From assembly GCF_901709675.1 (NCBI RefSeq), contig NC_051100.1, forward strand, positions 10,760,786 through 10,824,785: a DNA stretch of 64,000 nt. The letters run 5' to 3'. How positions within the stretch are numbered: the first letter of the stretch is position 1; each line of letters opens with the position of its first letter. Position numbers and translations under genes: made by a program. Shown here one piece after another: positions 9,744 to 24,700 of the stretch. The notes under the pieces were generated by a model. That model was not told the DNA's origin. It saw only the letters and a list, made by a program, of their open reading frames with translations, and made no database searches. Origin of the DNA: Syngnathus acus. Its lineage: Eukaryota > Chordata > Actinopteri > Syngnathiformes > Syngnathidae.

Positions 9744-12700
9744 ATGCGCGTCTGTCCTCTGCTGGTCTTCCTCTGTCTGCTGAGCGCAGCACACGCTCAA
9801 AAGTTCTCCGCTCTCACGGTAGGAACAACTGCCTGTTTGAAATCAACCTCATGGGATGCATTTACTTGTCCGACTAATGCGGAATTGATGCACATCAAAT
9901 CACGGAAGGGGTGACTGTTTAACCCAAAGGCAATTTTGATGCTTTTTTTGTTATTGAAACAATCTGAAACACAGGATTAAACCCATTTGTTCTATTTTTT
10001 TTGTAGACATAAGAACTAATGCCCTTATGAACCCAACATACATTTTAATGGCATAAAGAGGTGGAGAAATTGTAAAATCTCAGAACGGGCAGCCTCTTTA
10101 ATTGCTTGGAGTAAGTAGATTGACCTGCTTTCCATCCAAATTGTGTTTTTATTTTCAATAACCACCCTTGCTCCGTTTAGAGAGCTGTTTTCCAAAACTT
10201 TACACATAAATGTTTTTGTATTGTTTTAAGAAAAACAATATTATTTAATCGATTAATCTGTTTAATCTGTGAATCTGTCTTGATCCATCCCAATTAATTT
10301 CCTCATTTGCCTTGTATTTTTCTTTTTTCTTTTTATTAATTTGACGTTCATGTCGTTTTGGAAAAGTTTGCAGCCATGTGCAGCATGGCAGCAAAACCAC
10401 TGGTCGTTTTTCCTGAAACTGTTTTACTGCTGTATTATATTTCTATTATGTGCAATTATAGTGAAATAAAAATCATGGTCATTATCAAGTGCACATACAG
10501 GAGCAGAGTGGAATGTGCTCAGTCAGGGGCGTTCCTGATTTACAGGTTGATGCAACAGCTGCCTCCCCAGCCATCATTATTTATTTTCCGCACCAAAATG
10601 CCTTAATATCCAGTTGGAAACAAATGACCACAAGTTGTTAACCTGTAGGTGAAGAGTCGGAGATCCTCTCGCCCGATGACACAGTGGAGCTGTGGAATGT
10701 GGGAGGAAGTGTTGCATGAGCAGATGCGCTTCTTCATTTTATTTATTTTGTTCATGTTGGATCGTTTATCATGAGTACCAGGCTCTGCTATGTGATTAAA
10801 ACATATTTTATGACAGCTCTGCGTCAAACTTCCCCATTGTGGGTTTTCACTTGCTTTTTATTAGAACAGCACATGGCCATTTGGATTTGCTCTTTGCAAG
10901 TAATTAATGGTGGATTGTTTGAATGACACACGAGAGGCTGGTTGGTTTCCAATGTGCTACCCTCAGCATATTTGAGGTCAAACAAGAGGGTAGACCAATG
11001 GGATATTTGACTGCGGTTTTCACGACAACAATATTTTCCATGGTTGATGGCATGAAATGGTGTGTGAAGGGATGTGGACACATTAACACTGCTCTTCTCG
11101 TTTCAAACTAAATGGTTCTCAAACATATAGGCTCCATTGGTCCCCATGATTTCATTAAATTGTGGGCCTGCCCCAAAATACTTTTTTTTTACAGTCATGT
11201 GACGAACAGAGGCCTTCCTTCACCATCACTCTTTCTTTTGAGAATCTTTCACAGCAATTAAAAGCCTTTCCCTTTGATTGAGTTAGTAGCTTGGTTAAAG
11301 GCTGTCACCTTCATCCCTTTCCACTAGGCTTGAAACTAATGACGCCCGTAGCATCCAACCGATTACGCAGGAAACTCCCGCCAAGGCCATTTAACACGTT
11401 TACCTCGAAACTCAGCTGGGGACCCCATTGACCTTGTGAGGCGGTGGTGTGAGGGGCCTCTCAGGGCGTTGGAAGTAGGGGCCCCTGAGCCCAAAAGGCC
11501 CTTCTGAGCCTACAATGTGCTCACTGCTGGAGTCTCGCCTCCTCGGAACGCCATTCAGGACCACAATGCTGCGGAGCCTCGGGGGGGATAATTGGATTGG
11601 ATTTTTATGCCGGTTGGTCTTGAACACTCCACCTGTCTCGCCCTTTCTTGACTCGCTTGATATTCTACCATCTGTTGGTACTATTGTCGCGGATACAAAA
11701 GCCAACTTGTAAGACGCATCATGAAAATAAATGTGAGACTAGCAAGTTGGTGTGAAACCTGTGACTCAATATGAATGTGGACAAGAAAATAATTTGTGCA
11801 ATATCCTAAATTGGTTAGACACACTATTTGTTGAATCCCAATTAATGAAAGTAATGTCATTAATGATTTGCTTGTGAATCATGAGAAGCTGTGCTGCCTA
11901 ACTTCAAGAAGATCTTTCACTCTCTCATATTGATGCATGAGGTGATGGAATGAGTAACCGGCCAACCGCATAGCTCTGCCTCACCCATCCGTCATCGCTG
12001 GCCAAATGCACAAACATTTGCATCTAAAAGCCACTTGATGAAAAGCTTATACAGGAGGAAAATGTCTCTGGAGCATATTTATCTCAGTGTTTTAAACAGT
12101 GATGGTCATTCTGGGTGGGTGAATGATTTCATGCCTCATTTGGTTCTCATTGCTGTTTTCTTGGAGCTTCATCATAAACTCTAAGACACTTGGCGCTTTG
12201 CTGGGTGCTGCTCCGTGGCCCTTGAGGAGGATCCTGTTTTGATGAATGAATCTGTTTGGGTTGTCAGGCTGTTGGCTGGCATGGGGAGATAATGACAATA
12301 GTGGTGTTGTACAGGCAATGGGGTGTCCAGCGGGAGTTGTGGAAAGGCTTGTAGCCCACCATCATTGCAGGGCTGGAAACAAACAGGCTGTTTTAGGAGG
12401 GGGGGGGGGGGTGACTGAGTGGAAGGTTTTTCTTTTTTAACCTGTCTGCCTTATCTGTTGGTCAAGATGAATGTGGACTACCAAACAGATAATAATTGTT
12501 AGTATTTGTGAGTGTCAGGAGAGTGGAGCAGTGCAATGTTTGATCACCTGTTTAAACACGAAAAAAAACAAAAGGTATGCATCAGTTGAAAAATTGCCGT
12601 ATTGAATGTGAAATTCTGTTAAACTATAGTGAGCAATATTGCGATTCTCACTTTATTATCACATAATTACTTTTCATATTTAAGGACAGCAAGAGTTAAA

Positions 12701-15700
12701 TACTTCTTCAAGATTAGTATACTGCCATAGTTATTGTCACAATCATTGAAGAATGTGCTTATTGTTGTCGGTATTGTTGTTGTTGTTGGTTCAGTGACGT
12801 GGAATCGGTCTACATCAAACTGAGAAGTGTTTTATTATTTTGGTTTCCTTATTTATTCGTGTAGATAAAACATCATCGATCCAGATGATGCTAAGGACAA
12901 AATCATTGATACAACTCTCGTATTTGAATTCATTAGAAATGTGTCTAAATATTTAATAAGCATATGTTTTACATTAGAAAACACAGTTGGTTCTATTCAG
13001 CCATCGAAATAGAGTGGTGACTTTTTTAAAGTAATTGCTAACAAGGAAGTCAAGCTAGTTCTCTTCGTATTGGTTGCGTGATGACAGATGAGTACTGAGG
13101 CGTAAGTTCTCATAAGGCAAACGGCTCCCCAGCTCTTTTTCATTAGCACTCATTTTGTCTCCTCCTCATGATGATTTGCTGCTTTGAAAAAAGGTCATAT
13201 TTTTGAAGGGCTCCCAAAAAAAAATATTTTAATTCAATCACTTCAAGAACAACTCTACTTCCGATGTGTGTCTACGGGCCTCTTGGCTCTGGGAGGATTT
13301 ATGAGCCAGGCTGACAGGCTGGGCTCATCCCCCATCTGCACCCCCCACACCCCCAGCCCGAGGCGACATTGCCCCCCTCCCTCTCTGCCAACCCCCTTCC
13401 AGGTGCAGCGCAGCCCTGCAGCCTTGCTCGTCTGAACATAGGAGGCTGCCACCAAACACCATCCCTCACTTGATTTGTAAGACGTCAGACGCAACAAATT
13501 TGTTTTATTGCTGTTCATCCCACTTCTTCAGGGTGTGCGTGACATTTGCTCTAGCTCCGTGGCGTGCCATGCCTTCTCTTTTGTAAATTCACAACAAATC
13601 CAAGGCACGAGAAAGCCTCTTTTTGTGCAATGACAAGTCGCACAGCTTTCATTTCAAACACTAATCAAATAGTACTCAAATATTTTCTTCATAAAAGCAG
13701 ACATCTATCTAGTATTATGCCTAAAACTAGCACCTGCATGCTATTTATCCCTGCCTTAACTCACGTCATTGGAGAAGATGAATCACGTAAACTTTATGAA
13801 AACCCAACTCCCGCACTGTAGCAACACAAAGACTCTGACATGTATTTGACTGAAGCACTCCATCATCTACTGTCTTTTCAGTCATTGTAGCAGTCACAGT
13901 TGGTTGCCACCCCCTTTGCCACCACCGCCCTATTGTGTGGCTTGGCCAGGGGATTTCATACCATGGTGGTTGATACAATGGTAGCATTGACACAGGTGAT
14001 CCGATGCGTTCAGCCAAGAGTCTGTGTTGTTATGTTTCTCATCCTCGGGAGCGACTCCAGGTGCAGGTGTTGGCAAAGACATGGAATTACATTTTCTCCA
14101 AGAGTTGACATTGCAGCAGATGATTTATGTCTTTTTACTATGGATCAAAAAAGGATTTTAGTTATCCAAAAGTGGGAGTGACCCCCCCCCCCCACACACA
14201 CACACACACTTTAAGTTAAAGTTAAGTTAAAGTCCCAATGATCGTCACACACACATCTGGGTGTGGTGAAATTTGTCCTCTGCATTTAACCCATCCCCGT
14301 GTGATTTTGATCCATCCATCTAGATAATATTGATACATAATATTCAGAAAGATACAGTAGATGACAATCCTACTAAATTACTATGCATGTTTTTGGAACT
14401 TGGAAGGAAACTGGAGTACCCGCAGCAAACATACGCAGCCATAAGGAGAAGATGCTAAGACAGTAGCCCGGTTTTGAACCCGCGACCTCTGAGACGTGCT
14501 AACCACTTGGCCGCCACGCCGCCATGTCACAAACATTGACGTAAAATACAAAGTGTTTTCCTCTTGTTTTTTCATGGTTTGAATATTTACGTCCATTTTA
14601 GAGAAATATAAAATATTTTCTGGCTTGGAGAAATAAGCAAACACAACTAGTTTTAAATTAAAGCCATTAGTTTTGTTGCAAAGGAATGGCAAAATGCGGT
14701 GCACACACTGTCAGCTAACCCCCCTGTCTGACAGCTCGGATGAATTATGTAATGATTTCCCAAATATATCAAGTTAACCACAAATCCAACTTTAAACGGT
14801 TTGTAAAAGCGCCCACATCTAAAATCCTTTCAAAGTTTTATTTCACAGTTTGGAAAGCATTAGATGTATAGTTTGCTGATTCCCAGAAATAAGAACTCTT
14901 GCAACTGTTTCCTCATGCTGTCTCGTTTTTTTTCTCCTTGCGACAGTTCCTGCGAGTGGATCAGGATAAGGAGTGTAACATGGAATGTAGCAGAGCTCCT
15001 CGCAAACCCTTGTGCGCCTCAGACGGCAGGACCTTCACATCTCGCTGCGAGTTCCTTCGAGCCAAGTGCCACGACCCCCAGCTGGAGGTCATCCGAGGGC
15101 CATGCAAAGGTCAGGTCATGAGTCACGCTTCATCGCCGCCTGATGCTCTCAAATGCGCGGAGGGGGTCACAGGAGAAACTTCTGGGTTAAATTCATTTCA
15201 GCATAATTGATTTTTTGAGTGCTGGGAGGACAAGTGGGGCTGACATGCTGAGAGTGTGTGGGAGGCTTTACGGCCTGCTTTCAGACGCCCACGTTGGCAG
15301 TGCAGAAATGTTGACATGATTATTTGACTGTGTGATTTAACGTAGAGTACCTAACATACTACATGTGCGGGTTAAGCATTTCACGTTAACAATATCAGCT
15401 ATGTCAGACACTCCTTTTAAAATCATTCAGTTCATCACTTGATAGGCTGGTCCTGAATTTAGTAGGAAGGGACGTAATAGCCTTGTTGGAGGCGGAATAC
15501 AGTTTAAGAGATGTGTCTGTATTTATATTTGTACCTTCTAAAGCGTATGAGTCTTAATGTTGAGGATGTAATGAATAGAACTGGTGAGCCTGAACAAAAG
15601 GAGTCCGAGAACGAGTGGGCTCGGGAAGCATCACACAAACCTTCATTGTTGCTAGGATGGAATCGGAGCTCCCCGATGTCGCCCTTACGATCCTGACAGT

Positions 15701-18700
15701 TAATTGCACTTTACTTCTGACGCATTTACCATGAGAGACTTTGAGTGAAAGTGTTTGTTGAGATAAAGAAAGGTCTTGTTTGATAGAGAAGCATTTTGCA
15801 CAATTGTATGCCCTTGCTGGGTCTCTATGGCAACATCTCTTAGCAGACATCTGGATGTAGACGGCCGCGCCGGCACACAGAATAGAGGATTCCAGCTAGG
15901 AAGCTGAAAGGGCCGAAAGTCCATGAAAGTCGTATTGTATGTGTCAAAAACATGGGGTCTATAAGAGTTTGGACCCCCCTCTGCTGCTGGATGTCGGGGG
16001 TGAAAGGAGCAGGAGCTGCATTCATAATCAAAGTCCAAATGAGACAGAGGGCTCATCTGCTCTAAAAGCACAAAGATGGTGAGAACGCTTTTACATTTGT
16101 TTTCTATAACTGAGCTGGAATGAATCAAGTGTCCTGTCATTTTTTCCATTCGGCCCTTTTAGGTTAAAGCCCCCTCGGAGAAAGAGGATGGTTTTGGGAT
16201 TTTCCAGTAAATCTAACTTTAGAGAGGTCCTTAATTCCCCGTTTTCCCCCGCATCACCTTGCCCTTCCTCAATGGCAGTGACTTTGTCCGTCAATTGGAT
16301 GATCCATATTTAATTTCAATAACTTGCAGCCGTGTGACCAAATGGGTCCATTTTTCAAGCGTTGCGTGAGTCATTGTTTTGATGAGCTATGAACCTGCCA
16401 GACAGACGGGCACTGTGTGTCACTGCAAGTTACCATTGAGGCGTAGCTGAAAGTTTAAACAGATGGTGTAATTGGCCATCAAGATGAGTTGAATTCATAG
16501 CTGTTCTAAATTCATTATTTGAAACCTTTCATTTTGTACCTGTTTCAACCAATCATTCTCAGATGTTTATTGGAAGACGGCTGCACGGTGGTTGAGTGTT
16601 TAGCATATCTGTCTCATCGCTTTCTGGCTTTGCTGTGTGGAGTTTGTCCGTCATAAGCATCGGTGTCAAACTCAAGGCCCAGGGGCCAGATATGGCCCAC
16701 CACATCATTTTATGTGGCCCGTGAAGACAAATTGTGCTTCGACTTCATGTGTCAATATTAAAATTACAAATTGTCTTTACTTTTAAAAATAGAGGTATTG
16801 CAGGCATTTCTTTTACCATTCATCTTTTGAAAATATTTTAACAGTTTTTACTATTCTCTGATTTAAAAAAACAAAAAAAACAATCATAATGGCCCTCCGA
16901 AGGAAACTATGACTACGATGTGGCCCCTCGACACAAATGAGTTTGACACCCCGATCATAAGGTGTGAATGTGAGCGAGAACGACTAACCGTCCAGGTTAG
17001 CCTACCTCTCGCCTGTTGTCACCTGTTCTTGCTGTATGCTCACTGGCTCGGTTTTGCCCCTCATATTCAATGGGTTATTGGTCTGTTTTTATTCATCGCT
17101 CATTTTATTTTATTTATTATTTATTATTTATGGTTTGTGCCTTCTTGTTTTTGTTTTGTGTCGCCTACTTGTATGTCTCGTCACCGTGGGATGGAGGAAA
17201 CGGAATTTCGGTTTCTTTGTGTGTCTTGACATATGAAGGGATTGACAATAAAGCTGACTTTGACTTTGACTTTGACTTTGATATAAACTCCCACTCACTC
17301 ACAATGATATATACAAGCCAAGGTTAGCTTTCTGAGCTCTGTGTTTGCTAAGATATGTTGGGTATAAAGGTTTGTACTGAATACGTTTGCAGGAGGCATG
17401 ATCCATCCATATTTTCTAGCGCTTATTCCCATCATCATGGTCACGGGTCAGCTGAGCCTATCCCAGCTGACTTGGCACAAACTGGACTAGTCACTAGCCG
17501 ATCGCAGGTAGCATCATAAATATTCATATTTTGTGCTTTAACTCCCTTATAGGGCAGGAATTGAAATTTGACATTCATTTCTTTGAATGAAATTTCTTTG
17601 TATAGTTATCACATTGCAAGACATTAACTTTTAAGTTAACCAGCTCATTTAACCAAAACTACATCATTATAAGATCATTGTTTTTTCAATATTGGTGAAA
17701 GTCACCAGTGAACGCTCGCAGATGCATATTTCTACTGGTATTTACAGTCCTTGGTTTGGGTACAATGATGAGATGGTGAGAGGCAGACTGAGGAAGGTTT
17801 AGCTTTGCCTTGTGCATCGTCAGCCCTTTTTTTCATTGACTGGAATGCTCTGCAGAAGCAGCACAAGTCGTCTCCTTCCGTAATGGCTTTACCACCAGGC
17901 ACCACGCAGACCAGCCTGGCGTTCTGCTAATAAGACTAAAAGGAGTGTTGGTTCTATTCCCAGCCACACAAGCATCTGATACGCTGCTTCCGAAATGTCT
18001 CGAATTATTAGTCCCCCTTCTTCCAACCCCTTACATTTCGTTCTTTGTTTCATCATCATGCATGCAATTCAGGGCCTGCAGCTGCGCGGCATAAGAAAGT
18101 AATCGAGCTGTGGCTCTTATCATGGCTCTCTGTGATGTGTCGTGATTGTGGTGATTTGCGGTTTTCCTCAGATACGTCCAGATGCGTAGCAGAGAAGAAG
18201 TACACAGAGCAGCAGGCCAAGAAGCTTTTTCCTCAGGTCTTTGTGCCAGTATGCAACCCCGATGGCACATACAGTGAGGTAACTAAATAAATGTTAACTT
18301 TGGGATGTGAGGGATGGATGCTATGCAGCTTTTATTCATTTTCAGCATTTTTATTAAATCCAGTAGAATTGTGTATATACTATATGTAGTGTATAGTATC
18401 ACTCCAATACCACTGCTAAAACTTGCTTCACAGGTTCAATGTCACAGCTACACCGGATACTGTTGGTGCGTCACTCCCAATGGCCGACCGATCAGTGGAT
18501 CAGCTGTAGCCAATAAAAAGCCTCGATGCCAAGGTGGGCACAAACCCCCCTGCCCACCCCACCCCATAAAAAAAGAGATGGCCAGCCAATTCTGGGTCAA
18601 ATACTGTAAAGGAGTCGCTGCATCTTTTAAATACTTATTAATGTCAACCACCACCTCCTCTACTTCTTTATTCTTTTGGGTTTTTTTGGAAACTTTCTTC

Positions 18701-21700
18701 TCTTCCTTTACATCCAATTACAAGACGCTACTGTTATTTCATTATTTATCATTTACTGTGGTTCAGTGCTAGTAGACGTCTCCTTCCATCACAAATTATT
18801 CCAGTCGAATCAAAAGTGGATCTAGTGTATAAGTCATAATTGATGACATTATGAAGAGTGTTTTGAGGTATTTGATTAAATGCAAATTCTGCTTTTTAGG
18901 GTCAAAACAAGAGCGAGCGACCACAAGAGAGCCAGGAAAAGGTGAGAAGTCAATTTTTGTCACTCACTGTATTTTCACTTGGCTGCTATTTCCAATTGTC
19001 TGACATAGGTCTGCTATCTTAAAGCTAGTATACAATGGGAAATGCCATAGACAGGCCAACATATTGTCTATCATTTTAAACATCATCATCACAACTGCAA
19101 CTTTAGTATAAAGTAACACATAAAACAACACCCATCAATACTCAGAAGCATACACTTAGTTGCAGTTCGCTTTTCACCAGAGATGGGGACTCGAGTCACT
19201 GTGACTTGAACTCGAGTCGACTCGAGTCGCTGTTTTGATGACTTGTGGCTTGACTTGAGAAAAATAAAAAAACTTGAGACTCGACTTGGACTTGGAAGTT
19301 AAAGACTCGGGACTTGACTTGACTTGGGACACGATGACTTGAATGACTTCAGTGTTATTTAGTTTATGTTTTCAGTTTGAATATAAAATTAATAATACAT
19401 TTAAAAAAAGTAATATCGATAGGAGCGCAGGCTGAGAATGGCGTTGTCATGATTGGATCGCTACCCTGTCAATCAATCAGTCGTGCCCTCGCTACCTACG
19501 TGTTTATTGGAGAATCACGCCCCTTTATATCAGACATGCGCAAACATGTCAGCGGGAGCGGTACCTTCGGCTATCGTAATTACCTTTATGACGGCAAAAG
19601 ACGGACAGCACATATGCAACAGAAACATTTCAGACAGCCAGACGACAACTTCAAACTTTGTCCGTTTGAAGTTTATAGAGCTCTGGTGTCTCCAGATGTT
19701 ACAGATGAAACATAAAATGTTTCTAATGCTCTTTAATGTGTTTCTTCTTTCAGATTTTTTTCAGATTATTTTTTCATATTTGCAACTCAAATGTGTCAGA
19801 CACTGTCGGCAGACGTTCATTTGTTTAGATTGAGCTGTCAATCATTGTATGAGGTCATTTCTTTTTTGTTTGATTCCATGGTGTATTTTACTGAATATCA
19901 GTAATTACAGTGCAAATCCAAATTATTGTCATATTTTTTAAACAGGTTAGACACATTGGACAATGATGGTTACTTAAAGTTACTTATATCTTGTCTTTTC
20001 ACGTTACTAAGATCAGATTCTGCGGGTAAAATTGCAATAATAAGGTGACTTGACTTGGACTTGACTTGACCTATTTAAGGACTTGACTTGGACTTGACTT
20101 GACCTATTTAAGGACTTGACTTGACTTGACTTGCCCAAGAAAAAAATGACTTGGGACTTACTTGAGACTTGAAGGTTAAGACTTGAGACTCACTTGAGAC
20201 TTGCACATGTGTGACTTGGTCCCATCTCTGCTTTTCACAAATTCAACAAGTGTGTTCGTCTACTACAATGTGTTTAAGTGATCGCCCTCTGAGGAATTTT
20301 TCAGTACTTCCTGTAATGCCCTCACATGTGGGAACAGAAACCCACAGCCATCATTGCACTTTTCAGCCATTTAACAGCAGGAGATGTGTAAAACATATAA
20401 ACACACTCAGCCTCCCTCAGCCACAGCTCATGCAGACAGTCACACGACATGACACACCAACAGGGCAATAGACATGTGTGAGAATACTTTTCTTCAGATT
20501 GTTTGCAAAGAAATGTGTGTTCAGGGCTGTTAACAATGTGTTTACAAAATGTGTTTTAATATCTTGAAATGTCTCTTAGGTGTGTTGGAGAGGTAAAATT
20601 ATAGAAATGGTTTCTTTATATGACCTTCTGCTGTTCGCTGAAAATCTCACCTTTCTCTAATACTCTAGGTAACACAAGATGGTGAAAAAGCCCTGGCTGG
20701 TAGCAAAGTATTATTGGTGTAAAAAAATTATATACCGTATTTTCCGCACTATAAGGCGCACCTAAAAGCCTCCAATTTTCTCAAAAGCCGACAGTGCGCC
20801 TTATAATCAGGTGCGCCTTATATATGGACCAATATTGAGCCACTACAGCAGGCGTGTCCAAAGTCCGGCCCGCGGGCCAAATGTATATATCTTATATATG
20901 GACAAAATTTTAAAATGGGCCATTCATTGAAGGTGCGCCTTATAATCCGGTGCGCCTTATATATGGACAAAGTTTTAAAATGGGTAATTCATTGAAGGTG
21001 CGCCTTATAATCCGGTGCGCCTTATAGTGCGGAAAATACGGTAGTTCAACTGAGAGAGTAAGATCATTTTGTGAGGGGGAGGAGCTAAGTTTAGCCTGGG
21101 ATGTTAGTGGAAGTTACAGAGAATCTTTCAGGCCATCTCAGGTACATTTTACTTTAATGGGAAATATAGGATGAGTTCGAAATGGGTTTTGTTGTGGTGG
21201 CTTGTTTGGTTTGCTGACCTCTTCTTAACATCGTCACTAAATTCTGTGTCACACTACTGCCACCATCAGGCTGAGACATGCACAGCAGTGATTGCAGCAC
21301 AAATGTGTAATTTGTGCACTAAATAGAATATATTTGACAGTACACTCTCTATGTGCTCAATGTGCATGTGTGCAGCCTTCAAAACATGTTTGTGCATGTG
21401 TCCGTTCGCCTGTATCTGTGGCGTGCAGGTTGGAAAGCCTGTAAAGGCTTGCGGCTACTTTATCAAGCTGCGGGAGTCTGAAGGCTGTTATGAAATAAGT
21501 CTGTTAACTGAGAGAAACGTTTCAGCAGAGATGTTTTGAGATAAGGTTAATGATGATTTTTTTATGACTATGTTCAAACATGATGTTGATCTAACCAGTC
21601 ATCTCAACAGCCCTAATTGATGATTTATAAGTACTTTGTATCACTCTGCCTCATTTAATGATTCACATCCAAAAAAAGTCAACACTTTATTCTTCACCAT

Positions 21701-24700
21701 AATTAAATTTTCAACATCAAGCATTCTCCAGCAACCACAAGTCTCCCTTCCAGTTCTCTTTCAAAACATTTTTCTCATCACTTTCAAAAGTTCATCTGTC
21801 AGACAGATGATCTGAATGATTAAGAAAAATGTGTAATTTGAGGGTTTGCGATTGATTCACAATTTTATTGTTTGTGTCAGTGCATGTTTGTGTTTGCACG
21901 CTTGATTGAACGAGTCTCTGTTACGATTGTCTCTTGGGTACTGTGTTCATCTAAGCTTGCTCCAGTAATTATATTTACATCAAGTGTGAATGCAATATTT
22001 GAGAAAGCAAGTGATGCTGGGAGAAGGGATGGGGGAGTGTGTGTCAAAAAATCTGAGTAAACTACATTTGGTGTGTGTCCATTGGAAATAGCAATAATGG
22101 CAGTAATCGTTTCATCCCGCAGAAGTCCATCGGTACCGAAATATTCCACGAAGCACTTTAATTGTCAAGGCATCGAAGCATCATTAAGACACAAAATGCT
22201 TCACCATAAACTCTTCTCTGGTGCTTAACTTGACAAACTCATTCACATGCTGGAAACATGTGCGGCTTATGACTGGCAAACAGCAATAAATCGAATGCAG
22301 TAAGACCACAAATTGCTCAGGGGTTTCCTGGCAGATGCAATAAGAGGTGTTGCAGTCATGTCAAATGCCGCAAAGTAAAAATAGGTCATTAGTGGTTCAT
22401 CATCAATCCAAATCATAATTACAATTTTTTATTTCAGCCCTTGACTACAAGCTGCAGCTCACAATGTAGTTTTATCCTCCAATCAAGAAGATGAGTGGCT
22501 GGGGTTCAAAATTACATTCAATGGAAGTGCTAGCAATGAAGGCTACATTGACCTTTAATACTCGTTTTGATTTGTCCTCACTCCTGCTTTACTTTTGGAG
22601 AAGAAGTGACCCGCAGTGAGGTTAACCACACCTACGGCCTTGGCTTCACCCCGAGAGATTCCAAACCTCTGTCCCCGTCCTCTTCTTACCACAAATCAAA
22701 CAAACACACCAAACAAATACTGAGCTGAATTCTCTCACAGTTCTTTGTTTCGTCTCAGACCTGGCCATTGCATTCTTTAACATTTGTGTCCTTTATTTAT
22801 ACTTGAAATAAGAAGCACAGGAAGGACAACTGGACACGTGATGTTACTTCATCACAGTTGGTGTGTACCTCAGAACAACGATTCCCCATGGGACGATATG
22901 ACCACTATCTTCTTTTCCTCACTGACTTTTTTCTTTCACCTCTATTTCTGCCTCCAACTTTCTTGACTGGGCAACGTGCAAATCTCATCAAGTTATGTAT
23001 CATTTTGATCTAGTTTACGCTTGTAATCGTAGTCTCTTTGCAAATATTCTCCATTCTGAATGCAGATGAAACTGGCTTAGTGGTGGATCCACAACCCCCT
23101 GCAGATGAAGAAGGTGAGTCTCTATCCATCCATTGGTCCGTCATTATATGATTGGTAGTCAATACATGCCTTTAATATTATTCATGACAATAGATGTACA
23201 ACAACTAGTGTTTGGCTCAATCCATTGATATCTAGTATCATTATATAGCAAATGCTTATGCAAATGTCATCAACATTATGACAGTAAATGGAATTATTTT
23301 TATTGCTGAAAATGGGAAATTCCAAATCCAGCAATAAAAAAAATAAAACAGTAGCAAAGGAACTACTGTTTTAATCTCTGCAGTCCCAACATTAAATTTG
23401 ATTTTTTTTTTTTCATAGTCAAAAGAAAGTATCATTTTTGAATGATGTAATCATCTAATGGTTTAATGACACTCACAGGCAGCAGGCAATCGTTTACCTA
23501 CCTCAGATTTTCCCATTTCCCAGCCATATCTGTCAAATGCAGTTGACTTTTTGCAATTTGATATCTGACAACCTTGATGTGATTTTTACAGTCTGTGAGT
23601 TTTGGAAGGCCTACATTTGGCTCAGATGATATACGACTGTGTTTTCAATTGATGCTAATAAAGCTGTCATGGTGATTTCTTTCAGACATCATTTCCCAGT
23701 ACCCCACTCTGTGGACGGAGCAGGTCCGCAGCCGGCAGAACAATAGAACAAGAGCACCATGTGAGTTTCAACCTTTTTTTTCATAATGATTGGGTGTTTG
23801 CAGACCTCAACTGAAAGCAAGCTTTGTGTTTTCCTGCAGACTTTAGAGAGCAATCATAGTTTGTGGCTGCTCTTCAGTACAGATGAGGGGGTGGGGTGGG
23901 GGGGGGGGGGGGGGGGGGGGGGGTTGGTGAAGCCAGTACATCTTAGTGTTGGGAGTACACCACGCTTCACTGTGGTTCTTTTTGTTGCAAGCTATTCGTA
24001 ATTATCAGCACATGGCACAAACACAGGATCTTCTATTCTTTTGGCTTGATCCGTGCTTTTCTTTGACTCACGTTGCACGTTGATCTCAACACACAGATCA
24101 GTTACCCTTTGGTCTCTTTGGGGATTTGTGTTACTTCCTGCATAAAACATTCATCTAGGCTGAAAAGCCAGCGTGCATGAGTACATTTGTGCATGACTTC
24201 CATTATCATAATTTAAAACCAATAAAAAAAAAGCATGAAAAATACTGGAATGATGGTTTTGATTAACATGTACTCTTTGGGGTATTGAGTGGGGAATGAA
24301 GAAAAAACAGCCCAACCAAGAGAGCCCATATGGAGGTACTGGAGCGAAGAGAGTCTGTTAAGAAAAGCAGAGAGGCGTTTCATTCAGTCTCTTTTGTGTG
24401 CTCAAAGATTTCTTAAAATAAACACAGAAAAGGGATATCCATAATCCTGCAGTTGTTTCCGATCCTTGAAGGAATTAGCAACAAAAATAAAAAAAAGCTT
24501 TCTTAGCCAGAGGCGATCAGCTTACATCCCTGAGTTTAATGCTAAACATCTCTTGGATATCTCCACAACAGATTAGATCCTGCTGGGGCTTTGCAAGAAG
24601 CCCATCAGATTTTTCTGCAGGAGAGAATAAAACACAGTGAGGCACTCCATTTTCTCTTGGAATTGTGATCTTGTAAATCACATGTGTCAAACTTAAGGCC

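Larger units (their letters stand above)
9819..14946 (+). other. smoc2: smoc2 intron 1
   Basis: The first intron spans 5.1 kb, separating the signal-peptide exon from the Kazal exon. I see no exon in it. It holds a G-run (12399-12411), a C-run with a CA microsatellite (14182-14209), a LINE-tail-like fragment and a SINE-like piece. Large first introns often carry enhancers, but none can be proven by eye. Confidence 0.7.

Noticed and set aside
14470-14511. A possible tRNA gene on the minus strand
   Set aside because: A- and B-box-like sequences are present, but there is no cloverleaf with an acceptor stem; the surrounding sequence fits a SINE.
16909-17327. Hydrophobic open frames resembling a small membrane protein
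   Set aside because: They coincide with the LINE 3' end and recur in the inverted copy at 35702-36104, so they are repeat-derived.
18314-18772. 152-codon frame covering smoc2 exon 4
   Set aside because: Only 18434-18533 is the real exon; the rest is intron read-through.
19377-19715. Possible transposase fragment inside the long family C element
   Set aside because: The 112-codon frame has no hAT dimerisation (hATC) or zinc-finger BED motif, and an overlapping frame of similar length exists.
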